In this document: positions 43,350 to 51,253 of the stretch, one piece after another
Position numbering within the stretch: the stretch's first letter is position 1
Layout: every line of letters begins with the position of its first letter
Assembly: GCA_965203375.1 (NCBI GenBank)
Contig: OZ241886.1
Span: 558,001-622,000 of the forward strand
DNA from: CATQHS01 sp965203375
GTDB lineage: Bacteria > Actinomycetota > Acidimicrobiia > Acidimicrobiales > Aldehydirespiratoraceae
Direction of reading: 5' to 3'
Length of the DNA stretch: 64,000 nt
Notes under the pieces: generated by a model
What the model was told of the DNA's origin: nothing
The model's database searches: none
What the model saw: the letters and a program-made list of their open reading frames with translations, nothing else
Program-made: the position numbers and the translations under genes

Positions 43350-44243
43350 TTAGTCGGTTACGTTATTAACTGCATCAATCTGCTCATCCCACTTTTCTAC
43401 GTCTTCAACTGAAGGAAACTGACACTTTGTTGGGTTTTCGCTTGCCGCCTTGTCAAATACACCTGCGTTAGGTAGAGAATCTAAATCTTTATACGGGAGG
43501 CTACTATAATCGATATCCTTATAATCGACAACCTTTGCCTGATCCTCTATGGACTTAATTAGTTTAAAAAATGCCTTTGCGAATGCTTGTAATTCAGCCG
43601 AAAGGGATGGATCTTCCGCAACTCCTACTATTTGAGGTTCTTGTATTGCACTCAAAGCATCAAGGTAAGTATATGTATCTTCGGTCTCTTCATTGTTGAT
43701 ACTCACAGGTCCAACTTGCTCATCTCCATCATCAGTAATATCATCACTCAATACGGAATCAGTTATTTCAATAATCGGAGAGTTTTCAGCAATAGAATTA
43801 ACAAATTCTATATAATCTATTCTAACGTATTCCCAGAGAGCCCAACATAGTTTACCAAGCGGTGTTGAAGTATCGTTAAGATTGGTCAGGAAAAAGTCAG
43901 GATGTTGATGGATATAACGATCCGGTTCTTTAGGGGTGGATTCTGGCGAAGGTGTCCGCGTTGTAGATTCAGTTGCCGTTGTGGATTCGGTAGTCGGTGT
44001 GTTAGCACCGGATGAGACAGTTGGCGTGGAGGTGGTGTCGTCGCCTGGCGTGGGGATGGTGTCGCCCGGCGTCGCCGTGGTGTCGCCCGGGGCGGCGGTG
44101 ATGGTTGTTTGGTCTGTGGTGGAGCAGGCTGTGCCAGCCAGTATCAGCGTCGCCAGCAATATGGCGGCGAGGCTGTGGTGGTGGTGGTTGTGTGGCATGG
44201 GTGTCGTCCTTGGTTCATTTGACGCGGACGGTGCAGTTGTCAT
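43350..44243 (-). CDS. Lipoprotein with Thr/Pro-rich linker, partner of the PLA2-like gene
   Basis: A 297-residue predicted lipoprotein. ATG 44243 overlaps the upstream stop (ATGA). A His-rich N terminus (PHNHHHHS) is followed by a hydrophobic stretch ending ILAGTAC (lipobox-type Cys), then about 60 residues of T/P/S/E linker (ATPGDTIPTPGDDTTSTP), then an acidic helical domain (LCWALWEYVRIDYIEFVNSI, AELQAFAKAFFKLIKSIED). I recognise no family. The AT-rich coding sequence of the globular domain differs sharply from flanking DNA. Same position and layout as the lipoprotein at 15303, but the globular domains are not alike. Confidence 0.7.
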   Translation of the reverse strand: MTTAPSASNEPRTTPMPHNHHHHSLAAILLATLILAGTACSTTDQTTITAAPGDTTATPGDTIPTPGDDTTSTPTVSSGANTPTTESTTATESTTRTPSPESTPKEPDRYIHQHPDFFLTNLNDTSTPLGKLCWALWEYVRIDYIEFVNSIAENSPIIEITDSVLSDDITDDGDEQVGPVSINNEETEDTYTYLDALSAIQEPQIVGVAEDPSLSAELQAFAKAFFKLIKSIEDQAKVVDYKDIDYSSLPYKDLDSLPNAGVFDKAASENPTKCQFPSVEDVEKWDEQIDAVNNVTD

Positions 44244-47080
44244 GGCCCGGGTGGTCTGGGAGTGGGGGTGGCGGTTGGGGTGGCTGCGGTTTGGCTGGCG
44301 GGGCCGGTGCCGGCGGCGTTGAGGGCGCGGACCTGGACTTGGTAGTTGACGCCGTTGGTGATCCATCCCATGGTGTGGCCGGTGCTGGCAGAGGTGCTGT
44401 TCCAGATGCGCCGCCAGCACCGCCAGGCGGATTCGCCCGCGGGCCGCTCCCGGAACTGGTACTCGACGATGGAGCTGTCTGAGGGGTTGTTCCAGCTCAG
44501 CGCGATGGACCGGTTGCCGGCGGCGCCGGTCAGCCCCGACGGCGCGGCCGGGACCGACGCCGGCGGAGAGGCCGCGGCCAGCGTGGTCGCGGCGACCTCG
44601 CTGGCCGCGCCGGCGCCGCGGGCGTTGGCGGCCCGGAGCTGGAACCGGTAGGCGGTGGAGCCCGACAGCCGCGACACGGTGAGGGCGACAGAGTTGGGCC
44701 CCATGTAGGAAAGCCTGGTCCAGCACCACCAGCCCGTTACGGCGGCGGGCCGCACCCGGACCTCATAGCGGGTGATGGTGCTGTCAGAGGGATTGTTCCA
44801 GCTCAACGCGACCGATCCCGCCGCCGCGGCCGCGGTCAGCCCCGACGGCGCCCCGGGAACCGAAGGCGCCGCAGTCGTGGCCGGAGGCGCGGTGGTGGGC
44901 GGTGTTGTGGTGGTTCTGATGCGCGTTGACAGCACCCGGGATGCGGCTTTTTGTATCCTCCACACCTGATTGGACCGGCTTGAGGCCGTGCAGAGCACGT
45001 TGACTAGCGCCGTGCTGTCGCCGGGGGTGATGGCGCGGCCGCTGCTGTCGGTGTAGGGCACCGTCCAACACGAACGGCTCAGGTTCTTTCTTTTGACTGC
45101 CCAGGTGTCGCCGGAAACCGAGTCCAGCCCGAAGGTCTGGGCTTGAGACGACGAACTGCACGATTTCTGCTTCAAAGAAGCAACCACCACCGCCACGCAC
45201 ATGTTCTGACCCGTCACATGGGCTGGCTTGATCTGAAAATACCCGGCTGCCCCCGTTGCTGGATGCAACCGGAAGCGCTGATTCTCACTGTTGATGCAAA
45301 ACGACTGAACCACACCGGCATTATCCGCAGCCGAACTGTCCTTCACAGTAACACACTTACCCGTCTTGACATTCACAAGATTAACCGGCCCGGGAGTCGC
45401 CTCCTGGCCGATAAAATGTTGGATGTTACGAATTAACTCAGTTCGCCCAATGCATATAGGCCTTTGAAGCGTAATCCATGACCTATTATTACAGTCAGCT
45501 TTCATTAAATCTTTGAACAAATTGTCGCAGTCTTCGTCGGTAACAGTTTCTGTAAAGCCAGCTCTGCGAAGATCAAAGCAATAGTCATGCGCCTTACAGG
45601 GCACCTGAAAGTCATGAACAGTGCCAGTGTCAGGATAATCAATATTTGCACTATCACTCGGTCCGCTGCATTCGCCTAACTCTTCGACTACGATTTTGCC
45701 GTAATCATCGGCTACGCTTTTTTGGAATCCCCATTTCGGCCAATCCTCTACTCCGGGGCTCGCCAGAAACAGTCCTTGGGGCGGACATGTGGCCTGGTCG
45801 AGCTTTTTGTCACCGTATACGTCTAGGTATTCTTGGGCGCTGGCGTCGGCGCTGTAGGTAGTGCATTTCAGCGCTGTATACCGGTGAGTGGGTGATGCCG
45901 CCTCGCAGGTCCCGGTGCTGGTGTAGCCGTAGGTGCAGTTTGCGGGCACACACCTCGTCCCGAAGGTCAACGGCAACCGGATCTTGCCTGCCGGACAATC
46001 CGGCAGGCATGTGCCCAACTGCTGGGTCGAGTGGCCGGACCCGGGCGACCAGGTCCCGCATGTCTTGGTGGTGGTGTGGGTCTGGCAGGTGCGGTGGCCG
46101 TTCCCGGTGGGGTGGCGATGCGACACCTTGGGGTGATCGCCCGACCGGCACGACGGGGTCGGGCATGTGCCCAACTGCTGGGTCGAGTGGCCGGACCCGG
46201 GCGACCAGGTCCCGCATGTCTTGGTGGTGGTGTGGGTCTGGCAGGTGCGGTGGCCGTTCCCGGTGGGGTGGCGATGCGACACCTTGGGGTGATCGCCCGA
46301 CCGGCACGACGGGGTCGGGCATGTGCCCAACTGCTGGGTCGAGTGGCCGGACCCGGGCGACCAGGTCCCGCATGTCTTGGTGGTGGTGTGGGTCTGGCAG
46401 GTGCGGTGGCCGTTCCCGGTGGGGTGGCGATGCGACACCTTGGGGTGATCGCCCGACCGGCACGACGGGGTCGGGCATGTGCCCAACTGCCGGAATGAGT
46501 GGCCGGACCCGGGCCACCAGGTCCCGCATGTCTTGGTGGTGGTGTGGACCTGGCATGTGCGGTTGCCGTTGCCGGTGGGGTGCCAGTGCGACACCGTGGG
46601 GTGATCGCCCGACCGGCACGACGGCGCCGGCCGGCAGAGTCCGGTGCTGGTGCGGCCATAAGAGCAGTTGGTCGGTCGGCAACCACGGTGGGGCTCTGAC
46701 CACGTGTTGCCAGAAGAGCACTGCCGCGGGTCGGTGGCCACGACACAGCCCGTGCCAGTTCTCCACACCTGCCCCACCGGGCACGCCCGGCACCTGCCGC
46801 TTGACCACTGGCCGTGCTGGCAATGACTCGACGCCAACACCGCCATCGACCGGCCCGCGGGCCTCAAGCCCGCGGTTTCAGCCACCCCCAAAAGCCGAGG
46901 GGTAGGGGGCGCAGGCGACGCGTCTACGGCGACGCCGCCCGCGGCCGCATTGCTGCCTGGAGCATCGGCTGTGTCGGTCGGGCTCGTCGCCCACGCCGGA
47001 TCCGCCTCGCCGACGGCCACCGCCGTCACCGCCATCAACGCGGCGCAACCCCACAGAGCCAAACGCTTGAGACGACCCAT
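44240..47080 (-). CDS. Secreted protein: Cys-rich repeats, PLA2-like domain, ricin-type lectin, two FnIII domains
   Basis: A 946-residue exported protein. ATG 47080 has GGAGG (47086-47090) upstream; the signal peptide core is LALWGCAALMAVTAVAV with cleavage near DPAWA-TSPTD. A Cys-rich region includes four 52-residue repeats (CRSGDHPKVSHRHPTGNG ... KTCGTWSPGSGH). A domain near 45480-45700 has VPCKAHDYCFDLRRAG and later DNLFKDLMKADC, matching prokaryotic phospholipase A2 (PC-x-x-HD ... F-x-x-D-x-x-x-x-x-C). A beta-trefoil segment with QRFRL, QAQTFGL and NQVWRI follows, then two FnIII domains whose last half nearly matches that of the protease at 12065. Likely acts on or near lipid or glycan surfaces; catalytic activity is inferred. 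Confidence 0.82.
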   Translation of the reverse strand: MGRLKRLALWGCAALMAVTAVAVGEADPAWATSPTDTADAPGSNAAAGGVAVDASPAPPTPRLLGVAETAGLRPAGRSMAVLASSHCQHGQWSSGRCRACPVGQVWRTGTGCVVATDPRQCSSGNTWSEPHRGCRPTNCSYGRTSTGLCRPAPSCRSGDHPTVSHWHPTGNGNRTCQVHTTTKTCGTWWPGSGHSFRQLGTCPTPSCRSGDHPKVSHRHPTGNGHRTCQTHTTTKTCGTWSPGSGHSTQQLGTCPTPSCRSGDHPKVSHRHPTGNGHRTCQTHTTTKTCGTWSPGSGHSTQQLGTCPTPSCRSGDHPKVSHRHPTGNGHRTCQTHTTTKTCGTWSPGSGHSTQQLGTCLPDCPAGKIRLPLTFGTRCVPANCTYGYTSTGTCEAASPTHRYTALKCTTYSADASAQEYLDVYGDKKLDQATCPPQGLFLASPGVEDWPKWGFQKSVADDYGKIVVEELGECSGPSDSANIDYPDTGTVHDFQVPCKAHDYCFDLRRAGFTETVTDEDCDNLFKDLMKADCNNRSWITLQRPICIGRTELIRNIQHFIGQEATPGPVNLVNVKTGKCVTVKDSSAADNAGVVQSFCINSENQRFRLHPATGAAGYFQIKPAHVTGQNMCVAVVVASLKQKSCSSSSQAQTFGLDSVSGDTWAVKRKNLSRSCWTVPYTDSSGRAITPGDSTALVNVLCTASSRSNQVWRIQKAASRVLSTRIRTTTTPPTTAPPATTAAPSVPGAPSGLTAAAAAGSVALSWNNPSDSTITRYEVRVRPAAVTGWWCWTRLSYMGPNSVALTVSRLSGSTAYRFQLRAANARGAGAASEVAATTLAAASPPASVPAAPSGLTGAAGNRSIALSWNNPSDSSIVEYQFRERPAGESAWRCWRRIWNSTSASTGHTMGWITNGVNYQVQVRALNAAGTGPASQTAATPTATPTPRPPGP
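46006..46634 (-). repeat. 156-bp in-frame repeats, three identical copies plus one diverged
   Basis: By eye the units at 46011-46166, 46167-46322 and 46323-46478 are identical base for base; a fourth at 46479-46634 is diverged. Each encodes 52 residues with four cysteines. Identity at silent positions implies very recent expansion or gene conversion. Confidence 0.9.
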
Positions 47081-47118
47081 GCGCACCTCCCCTCGGCTGG
47101 CAGGGGATCGCGCCACCC

Positions 47119-47147
47119 TCAATACACCAAAACCCGAAACCTGTCAA
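47119..47147 (-). promoter_or_regulatory. Promoter of the PLA2-like secreted protein gene
   Basis: On the minus strand TTGACA (47147-47142) and TATTGA (47124-47119) are 17 bases apart, close to a sigma-70 consensus and the best promoter in the window. The ribosome site and ATG 47080 follow at suitable distance. Confidence 0.75.
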
Positions 47148-47238
47148 GACCCCGATCCTCACGACTGCCTGAAACTACTGGCGGGCCGGAGGTCGGTCGA
47201 GGAATTGACCTGTAGGCCCGATTCGTCCCTTGGAAGGC

Positions 47239-48336
47239 TCAGGATCGTGGGGGGACGACCAGTTTCAGGGCCTCGGGGACCCAGCGGATCTCGAACCGGC
47301 GGCCTGAGCCGAGGTGGTCTCCGTCGATCTGGTAGGGCACGGGCGGGTCGGCGTGGACGGTCGCCGATCTCAGGCCGGTGCGGACCCGCACCCCTCGGCA
47401 GCCCCGGACGTCGCCGGACCCAAGGGCCCGGCCCACCAGGGGCAGCAGCCTGCTCAGCGACAGGTCGGTGACGGTGACCGCGGCCAGCGGGGCGTCCAGA
47501 GAGGCCTCGGGCACCAGGTCCAGGGGGCGGTCGCCGAGGAACGTGTAGGGGTTGGCGTTGAGGATCATGGCCAAGAACCCCCGGTCGACCGGATCGTCGC
47601 CGCTGGCCCCGGCGCTGTCACCGTGCGGCCCACCGCCGCCGGCGTTGTCACCGTCCGGGCAGCCGCCGTCGGCGCTGTTGCTGGTCGAGCCTTCGCGTTC
47701 ACTGGCACCGCCGCCGTTAATCGGGCCGCCGTCGGCCGCTGCGTCTCCGTCAGCCGTGTCGCCGGCCTCGTCGTCGGCGGGGCAACGGACCTCTAGAGGG
47801 GCCCGACGGCGGTCCACGCCCCGCAGCCAGGTGGTGGCCGCGGCGTAGATGAACAGGGGGTGGCCGGCCCACCGCTTCCACGGCCCCCGCCGCTCCACCT
47901 CGGCCACCACCGCGGCGTCGAACCCGATCCCGCAGTGGAACAGGAAATACCGCCCGTTCACCGAGCCCAGCCCGATCGGCTCGATGGATGACCTGTCGAG
48001 GGCGTCCAGCAGCTCGGCCACCGCGTCGATCGGGTCGTCGGGGAGCCCCAGGATGCGGGCGAACACGTTGGTGCTCCCGCCGGGCAGGACGGCCAGGGCT
48101 GTGTCGCTGCCGGCCAGCCCGTTGGCCGCCTCGTTGAGGGTGCCGTCGCCCCCCAGCACCACCACCGCGTTGGTGCCGTCGCCGGCCGCCGACCGGGCCA
48201 GCTTGCTGGCGTGGTCCCGGCGCTGGGTGGCGATCAGCCTCACCTCGTGGTCGGCCGACAGCGCCTTGTGGATCAGCACCCGCCGCCGGCCCGTCACCGA
48301 GGAGGCCGCCGTGTTCACGATCAGAAGGATCTTCAG
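47239..48336 (-). CDS. Diacylglycerol kinase family lipid kinase
   Basis: A 365-residue DAGK-type kinase. NAVVVLGGDGTLNEAANGL holds the GGDGT motif and ALAVLPGGSTNVFARILGLP the second glycine-rich motif. The normal first strand (KILLIVNTAAS) lies upstream of the first GTG (48318), and GAGGAGG at 48348-48342 precedes CTG 48336, so a CTG start is likely. An insert of about 65 residues rich in G, D, A and S (about 47585-47785) interrupts the C-terminal domain before RGFLAMILNANPY. Confidence 0.9.
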   Translation of the reverse strand: MKILLIVNTAASSVTGRRRVLIHKALSADHEVRLIATQRRDHASKLARSAAGDGTNAVVVLGGDGTLNEAANGLAGSDTALAVLPGGSTNVFARILGLPDDPIDAVAELLDALDRSSIEPIGLGSVNGRYFLFHCGIGFDAAVVAEVERRGPWKRWAGHPLFIYAAATTWLRGVDRRRAPLEVRCPADDEAGDTADGDAAADGGPINGGGASEREGSTSNSADGGCPDGDNAGGGGPHGDSAGASGDDPVDRGFLAMILNANPYTFLGDRPLDLVPEASLDAPLAAVTVTDLSLSRLLPLVGRALGSGDVRGCRGVRVRTGLRSATVHADPPVPYQIDGDHLGSGRRFEIRWVPEALKLVVPPRS

Positions 48337-48444
48337 CGGCCCTCCTCGGAGTCTCGCCCGGGTTGGCCCGCCGGTGGCCTCGTCGTCGGCCGGGGCCCGC
48401 CCTCCCTAGTTGAATCGGCCCCCGATCCTGGCACAATTCGGGCC

Positions 48445-49224
48445 ATGAAGATCGTCGTCTGCGTGAAGCAGATCCCCGACCCCGCCGATCCGGGGTCGCT
48501 GGACCCCGAAACCAAGACGCTGAAGCGGGACACCAAGCTCATTATCGACGAGTCGGACTCCTACGGCGTGGAGATGGCCCTGCAGCTCGCCGACGCGGCC
48601 GGCGGAGGGTCGGTCCACCTGGTGTCCATGGTGCCCGGCGGCGAGGTGAGCGGGCTGCGGACCGCCCTGGCCATGGGGGCCGACTCGGCCACGCTGGTCA
48701 GCGACGAGGCCCTGGCCGGCTCCGACGCCCTGTCCACCGCCAAGGTGCTGGCCCGGGCCATCGAGCGGGCCGAGCCCGATCTGGTGCTGGCCGCCACCGA
48801 GTCCACCGACGGCTACACCGGGGTGGTTCCCGCCCAGGTGGCCGAGCTGCTGGGGCTGCCGTCGGTCACCTTCGCCAAGGAGGTGACCGTCAGCGACGGC
48901 ACGGCGGAGGTGAAGCGCCAGACCGAGGCCGGCTACGACCTGGTGGAGTGCCCGCTGCCCGCGGTGGTGTCGGTGACGGCGGGGGTGGTCGAGCCCCGGT
49001 ACCCGTCGTTCAAGGGGATCATGGCGGCCAAGAACAAGCCGGTGGACCAGCTCGGCATCGCCGACCTGGGGCTGGAGCCCGGCCAGGTCGGCTGGGCCGG
49101 GGGCGGCCAGGAGATCGTCGACGTCGCCGCCGCGCCGGCCCGGGAGTCGGGCGAGATCGTGACCGACGAGGGCGACGCCCACGAGCGGGTTGTCGCCTTC
49201 CTCGACGAGCTCAAGGTCATCTAA
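48445..49224 (+). CDS. etfB: Electron transfer flavoprotein beta subunit
   Basis: A 259-residue ETF beta. The N terminus (KIVVCVKQIPDP), ALAMGADSATLVSDE, ESTDGYTGVVPAQVAELLGL and the C-terminal PRYPSFKGIMAAKNKP signature are typical. It carries AMP in the ETF dimer that takes electrons from acyl-CoA dehydrogenases. CACAAT lies seven bases before the ATG. Followed 10 bases later by etfA. Confidence 0.95.
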   Translation: MKIVVCVKQIPDPADPGSLDPETKTLKRDTKLIIDESDSYGVEMALQLADAAGGGSVHLVSMVPGGEVSGLRTALAMGADSATLVSDEALAGSDALSTAKVLARAIERAEPDLVLAATESTDGYTGVVPAQVAELLGLPSVTFAKEVTVSDGTAEVKRQTEAGYDLVECPLPAVVSVTAGVVEPRYPSFKGIMAAKNKPVDQLGIADLGLEPGQVGWAGGGQEIVDVAAAPARESGEIVTDEGDAHERVVAFLDELKVI

Positions 49225-49234
49225 GGGGGCGGCT

Positions 49235-50209
49235 GTGGCACTGGAGCGGATCTGGGTGTTCGGGGAGGCCGGCGCCGACGGGGGCCCGGCCACCATCACC
49301 TTGGAGATGGTGGCCAAGGCCCGGACCATGGCCGCCAGCGTCGAGGTGTTCTGCGGGTCCGACGGCGGGGGCTGCGCGGCCGCCCTCGGCGACCACGGGG
49401 TGTCGGCCGTGTACGCCGCCGGGCCCCTTGACGGGGCCCTGCAGGGGGTGTCGGTGGCCTCGGCGGTAGCGGCGGCCATCGAGTCCGGGGCGGCGCCCGC
49501 GCCCGATGCCTTCATGCTGGGCACCACCTACGACGGCCGCGACGTGGCTGCCCGCCTGTCGGTGAAGCTGGACGCCCCGGTGCTGTCCAACGTGGTGGAC
49601 CTGAGCCTCGACGGCGACCGCATCTGCGGCGTCGAGCCGGTGTTCGGCGGCGCCACCAACGTCACCTCGAGGTTCACCGGGACCGCCCCCGGCATCTGGC
49701 TGGTGCGGCCCAAGTCGTTCGAGCCCTCCCCGACGGGCGGCCCCCCCGCCGAGGTGAAGGCCCTGGCCGTGCCCGATCTGGGCGCGGCCGGCGGGGCGGT
49801 GGTGCGGGACCGGTTCGCCGAGGAGTCGCAAGGGCCCAAGCTCGACGAGGCGGCCGTGGTGGTGTCGGGCGGCCGGGGCCTGGGCGGCAAGGACGCCTAC
49901 GCCATGATCGAGCACCTGGCCCGGACCCTGGGCGCCGCCCCCGGCGCCAGCCGGGCCATCGTCGACGCGGGCTGGGTGCCCTACAGCTACCAGGTGGGCC
50001 AGACCGGCAAGGTGGTGAAGCCCACCGTCTACATCGCCTGCGGCATCTCCGGGGCCACCCAGCATCTGGTGGGCATGAAGGGCTCGAAGAACATCATCGC
50101 CATCAACAAGGACTCCGAGGCCCCCATCTTCTCCATCGCCGACCTGGGCATCGTGGGCGACGTCCACAAAGTGCTGCCCAAGCTGATCGAAGCCCTAGAG
50201 TCCCGCTGA
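49235..50209 (+). CDS. etfA: Electron transfer flavoprotein alpha subunit
   Basis: The FAD-binding ETF alpha, 324 residues. VVVSGGRGLGGKDAYAMIEH and ASRAIVDAGWVPYSYQVGQT, then VKPTVYIACGISGATQHLVG and IIAINKDSEAPIF form the FAD site. GTG 49235 lies 10 bases after etfB. The natural donor is likely the acyl-CoA dehydrogenase at 52986 or similar enzymes. Confidence 0.96.
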   Translation: MALERIWVFGEAGADGGPATITLEMVAKARTMAASVEVFCGSDGGGCAAALGDHGVSAVYAAGPLDGALQGVSVASAVAAAIESGAAPAPDAFMLGTTYDGRDVAARLSVKLDAPVLSNVVDLSLDGDRICGVEPVFGGATNVTSRFTGTAPGIWLVRPKSFEPSPTGGPPAEVKALAVPDLGAAGGAVVRDRFAEESQGPKLDEAAVVVSGGRGLGGKDAYAMIEHLARTLGAAPGASRAIVDAGWVPYSYQVGQTGKVVKPTVYIACGISGATQHLVGMKGSKNIIAINKDSEAPIFSIADLGIVGDVHKVLPKLIEALESR

Positions 50210-50218
50210 CCGCCCCGG

Positions 50219-51031
50219 TCAGCGCCCCGACGCGGCCCGCCCGATCCGCTCCCAGAAGGCCCGCCGAGCTGCCCGCCGCAGGTCCTCGCGTCCACGCAGA
50301 CTCCCGCCCACCTCGCTCTCAACCGAGTCCAACAGGCTGGCGTCCAGCAGCACCGGGATCTTCGGTCGGCCTGCTCGCAGTGATTCGAGTTCTTCATCGG
50401 TCGCCCGGTCGAGCCACCGCTGGGCGTATTGGACTGCCGCCGTAGAGGTCGCAGCCATAGGATGGTCTGGAGCAGAGGCGTGCCCGACTGCCTTGCGTCT
50501 TTCGATGAAAGCGGCCATGTCGTCTCGGGTCAGCGTAATGGCATCATCCGCCTCGTTGAGGAGTTCTTTGGACTGATTCTGCACGCCGCCACTGGCAGTC
50601 ACGCCGATCAGGGTCACCCGGACTCCCATGTCCTGGGCGGCTCTAACGCCCTCTCCGAGGTCCTCGTCTCCTGAGAGCAGGTAGGCATCGCAGATGGCTC
50701 GCTTGCGAGCCAGCGTCATCAGGTCGCGGTAGATGAGCGCGTCAACGCCCTTCTGCTGGTTTTTCGCGTTTAGTCGGCCGAGCCGAAGTTTCACGTTGGG
50801 AAGCGCAGCGATCAGGCGCTGTTCCATGGTCGGGATTCCATCTCTGGCTCCGTCGTACCAGTAGGTCCTGAGCAGCGGAAGGCCGCAAGACCTCTCGGCC
50901 AGGTCTGCCAGAAACCGACTTACCCCAGAGCCGTTCAAATGAAGTGACCTTCGGGCACGTGTGTTGCAGCAGGCCTGCCCTGCCGCTGCGTAGAGGTAGC
51001 CAGCATCAACGAACACCGCGAAACGGTCCAT
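50219..51031 (-). CDS. NYN-domain protein (second copy in window)
   Basis: A 270-residue NYN protein. RFAVFVDAGYLYAAAG carries the first aspartate, KGVDALIYRDLMTLA the second and AYLLSGDEDLGEGVRAAQ the acidic motif of this PIN-like nuclease fold. ATG 51031 is chosen because the domain begins right there; an earlier ATG at 51082 would translate through a perfect hairpin. The C-terminal 90 residues are helical and charged. It resembles the NYN protein at 26039 only in the fold. Convergent with etfA. Confidence 0.85.
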   Translation of the reverse strand: MDRFAVFVDAGYLYAAAGQACCNTRARRSLHLNGSGVSRFLADLAERSCGLPLLRTYWYDGARDGIPTMEQRLIAALPNVKLRLGRLNAKNQQKGVDALIYRDLMTLARKRAICDAYLLSGDEDLGEGVRAAQDMGVRVTLIGVTASGGVQNQSKELLNEADDAITLTRDDMAAFIERRKAVGHASAPDHPMAATSTAAVQYAQRWLDRATDEELESLRAGRPKIPVLLDASLLDSVESEVGGSLRGREDLRRAARRAFWERIGRAASGR

Positions 51032-51052
51032 GGGGCATTCACCACCTAAACA

Positions 51053-51080
51053 GAACGAGGGCCCTCTCGGGCCCTCGTTC
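51053..51080 (-). terminator. Perfect 12-bp hairpin before the NYN gene
   Basis: GAACGAGGGCCC and GGGCCCTCGTTC pair perfectly across a TCTC loop and, read on the minus strand, are followed by TGTTT. It looks like a rho-independent terminator for the ligase gene upstream, 22 bases before the NYN start, or an attenuator in its leader. Confidence 0.65.
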
Positions 51081-51082
51081 AA

Positions 51083-51163
51083 CCCTCTCCATTGGGAGAG
51101 GGAGCAGAACAGACCGAGGAGGGCACCTTTCGGAGAACCCCTCGCGCTTCCCCCAAGGGAAGC
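51083..51163 (-). other. Two further hairpins in the same intergenic region
   Basis: CCCTCTCC/GGAGAGGG (51083-51102, loop ATTG) and GCTTCCC/GGGAAGC (51146-51163, loop CCAA) are perfect. With the terminator hairpin they make three stems within 111 bases; a structured leader RNA is possible. Confidence 0.6.
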
Positions 51164-51253
51164 AGGAGGAACCTTACCCGACTCATGAGACTCCTGTCAA
51201 CCAGAGCCATTGAAATTCGACCTGCGGGAGCGGCTGATCGACGAGTGCGGCGG

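Noticed and set aside
46006..46634. CRISPR-like regular repeats
   Set aside because: The 156-bp units are contiguous, in frame, and have no spacers; they encode protein repeats.
51083..51253. Additional small ORFs in the hairpin region
   Set aside because: They read through perfect palindromes and lack conserved features or start signals.
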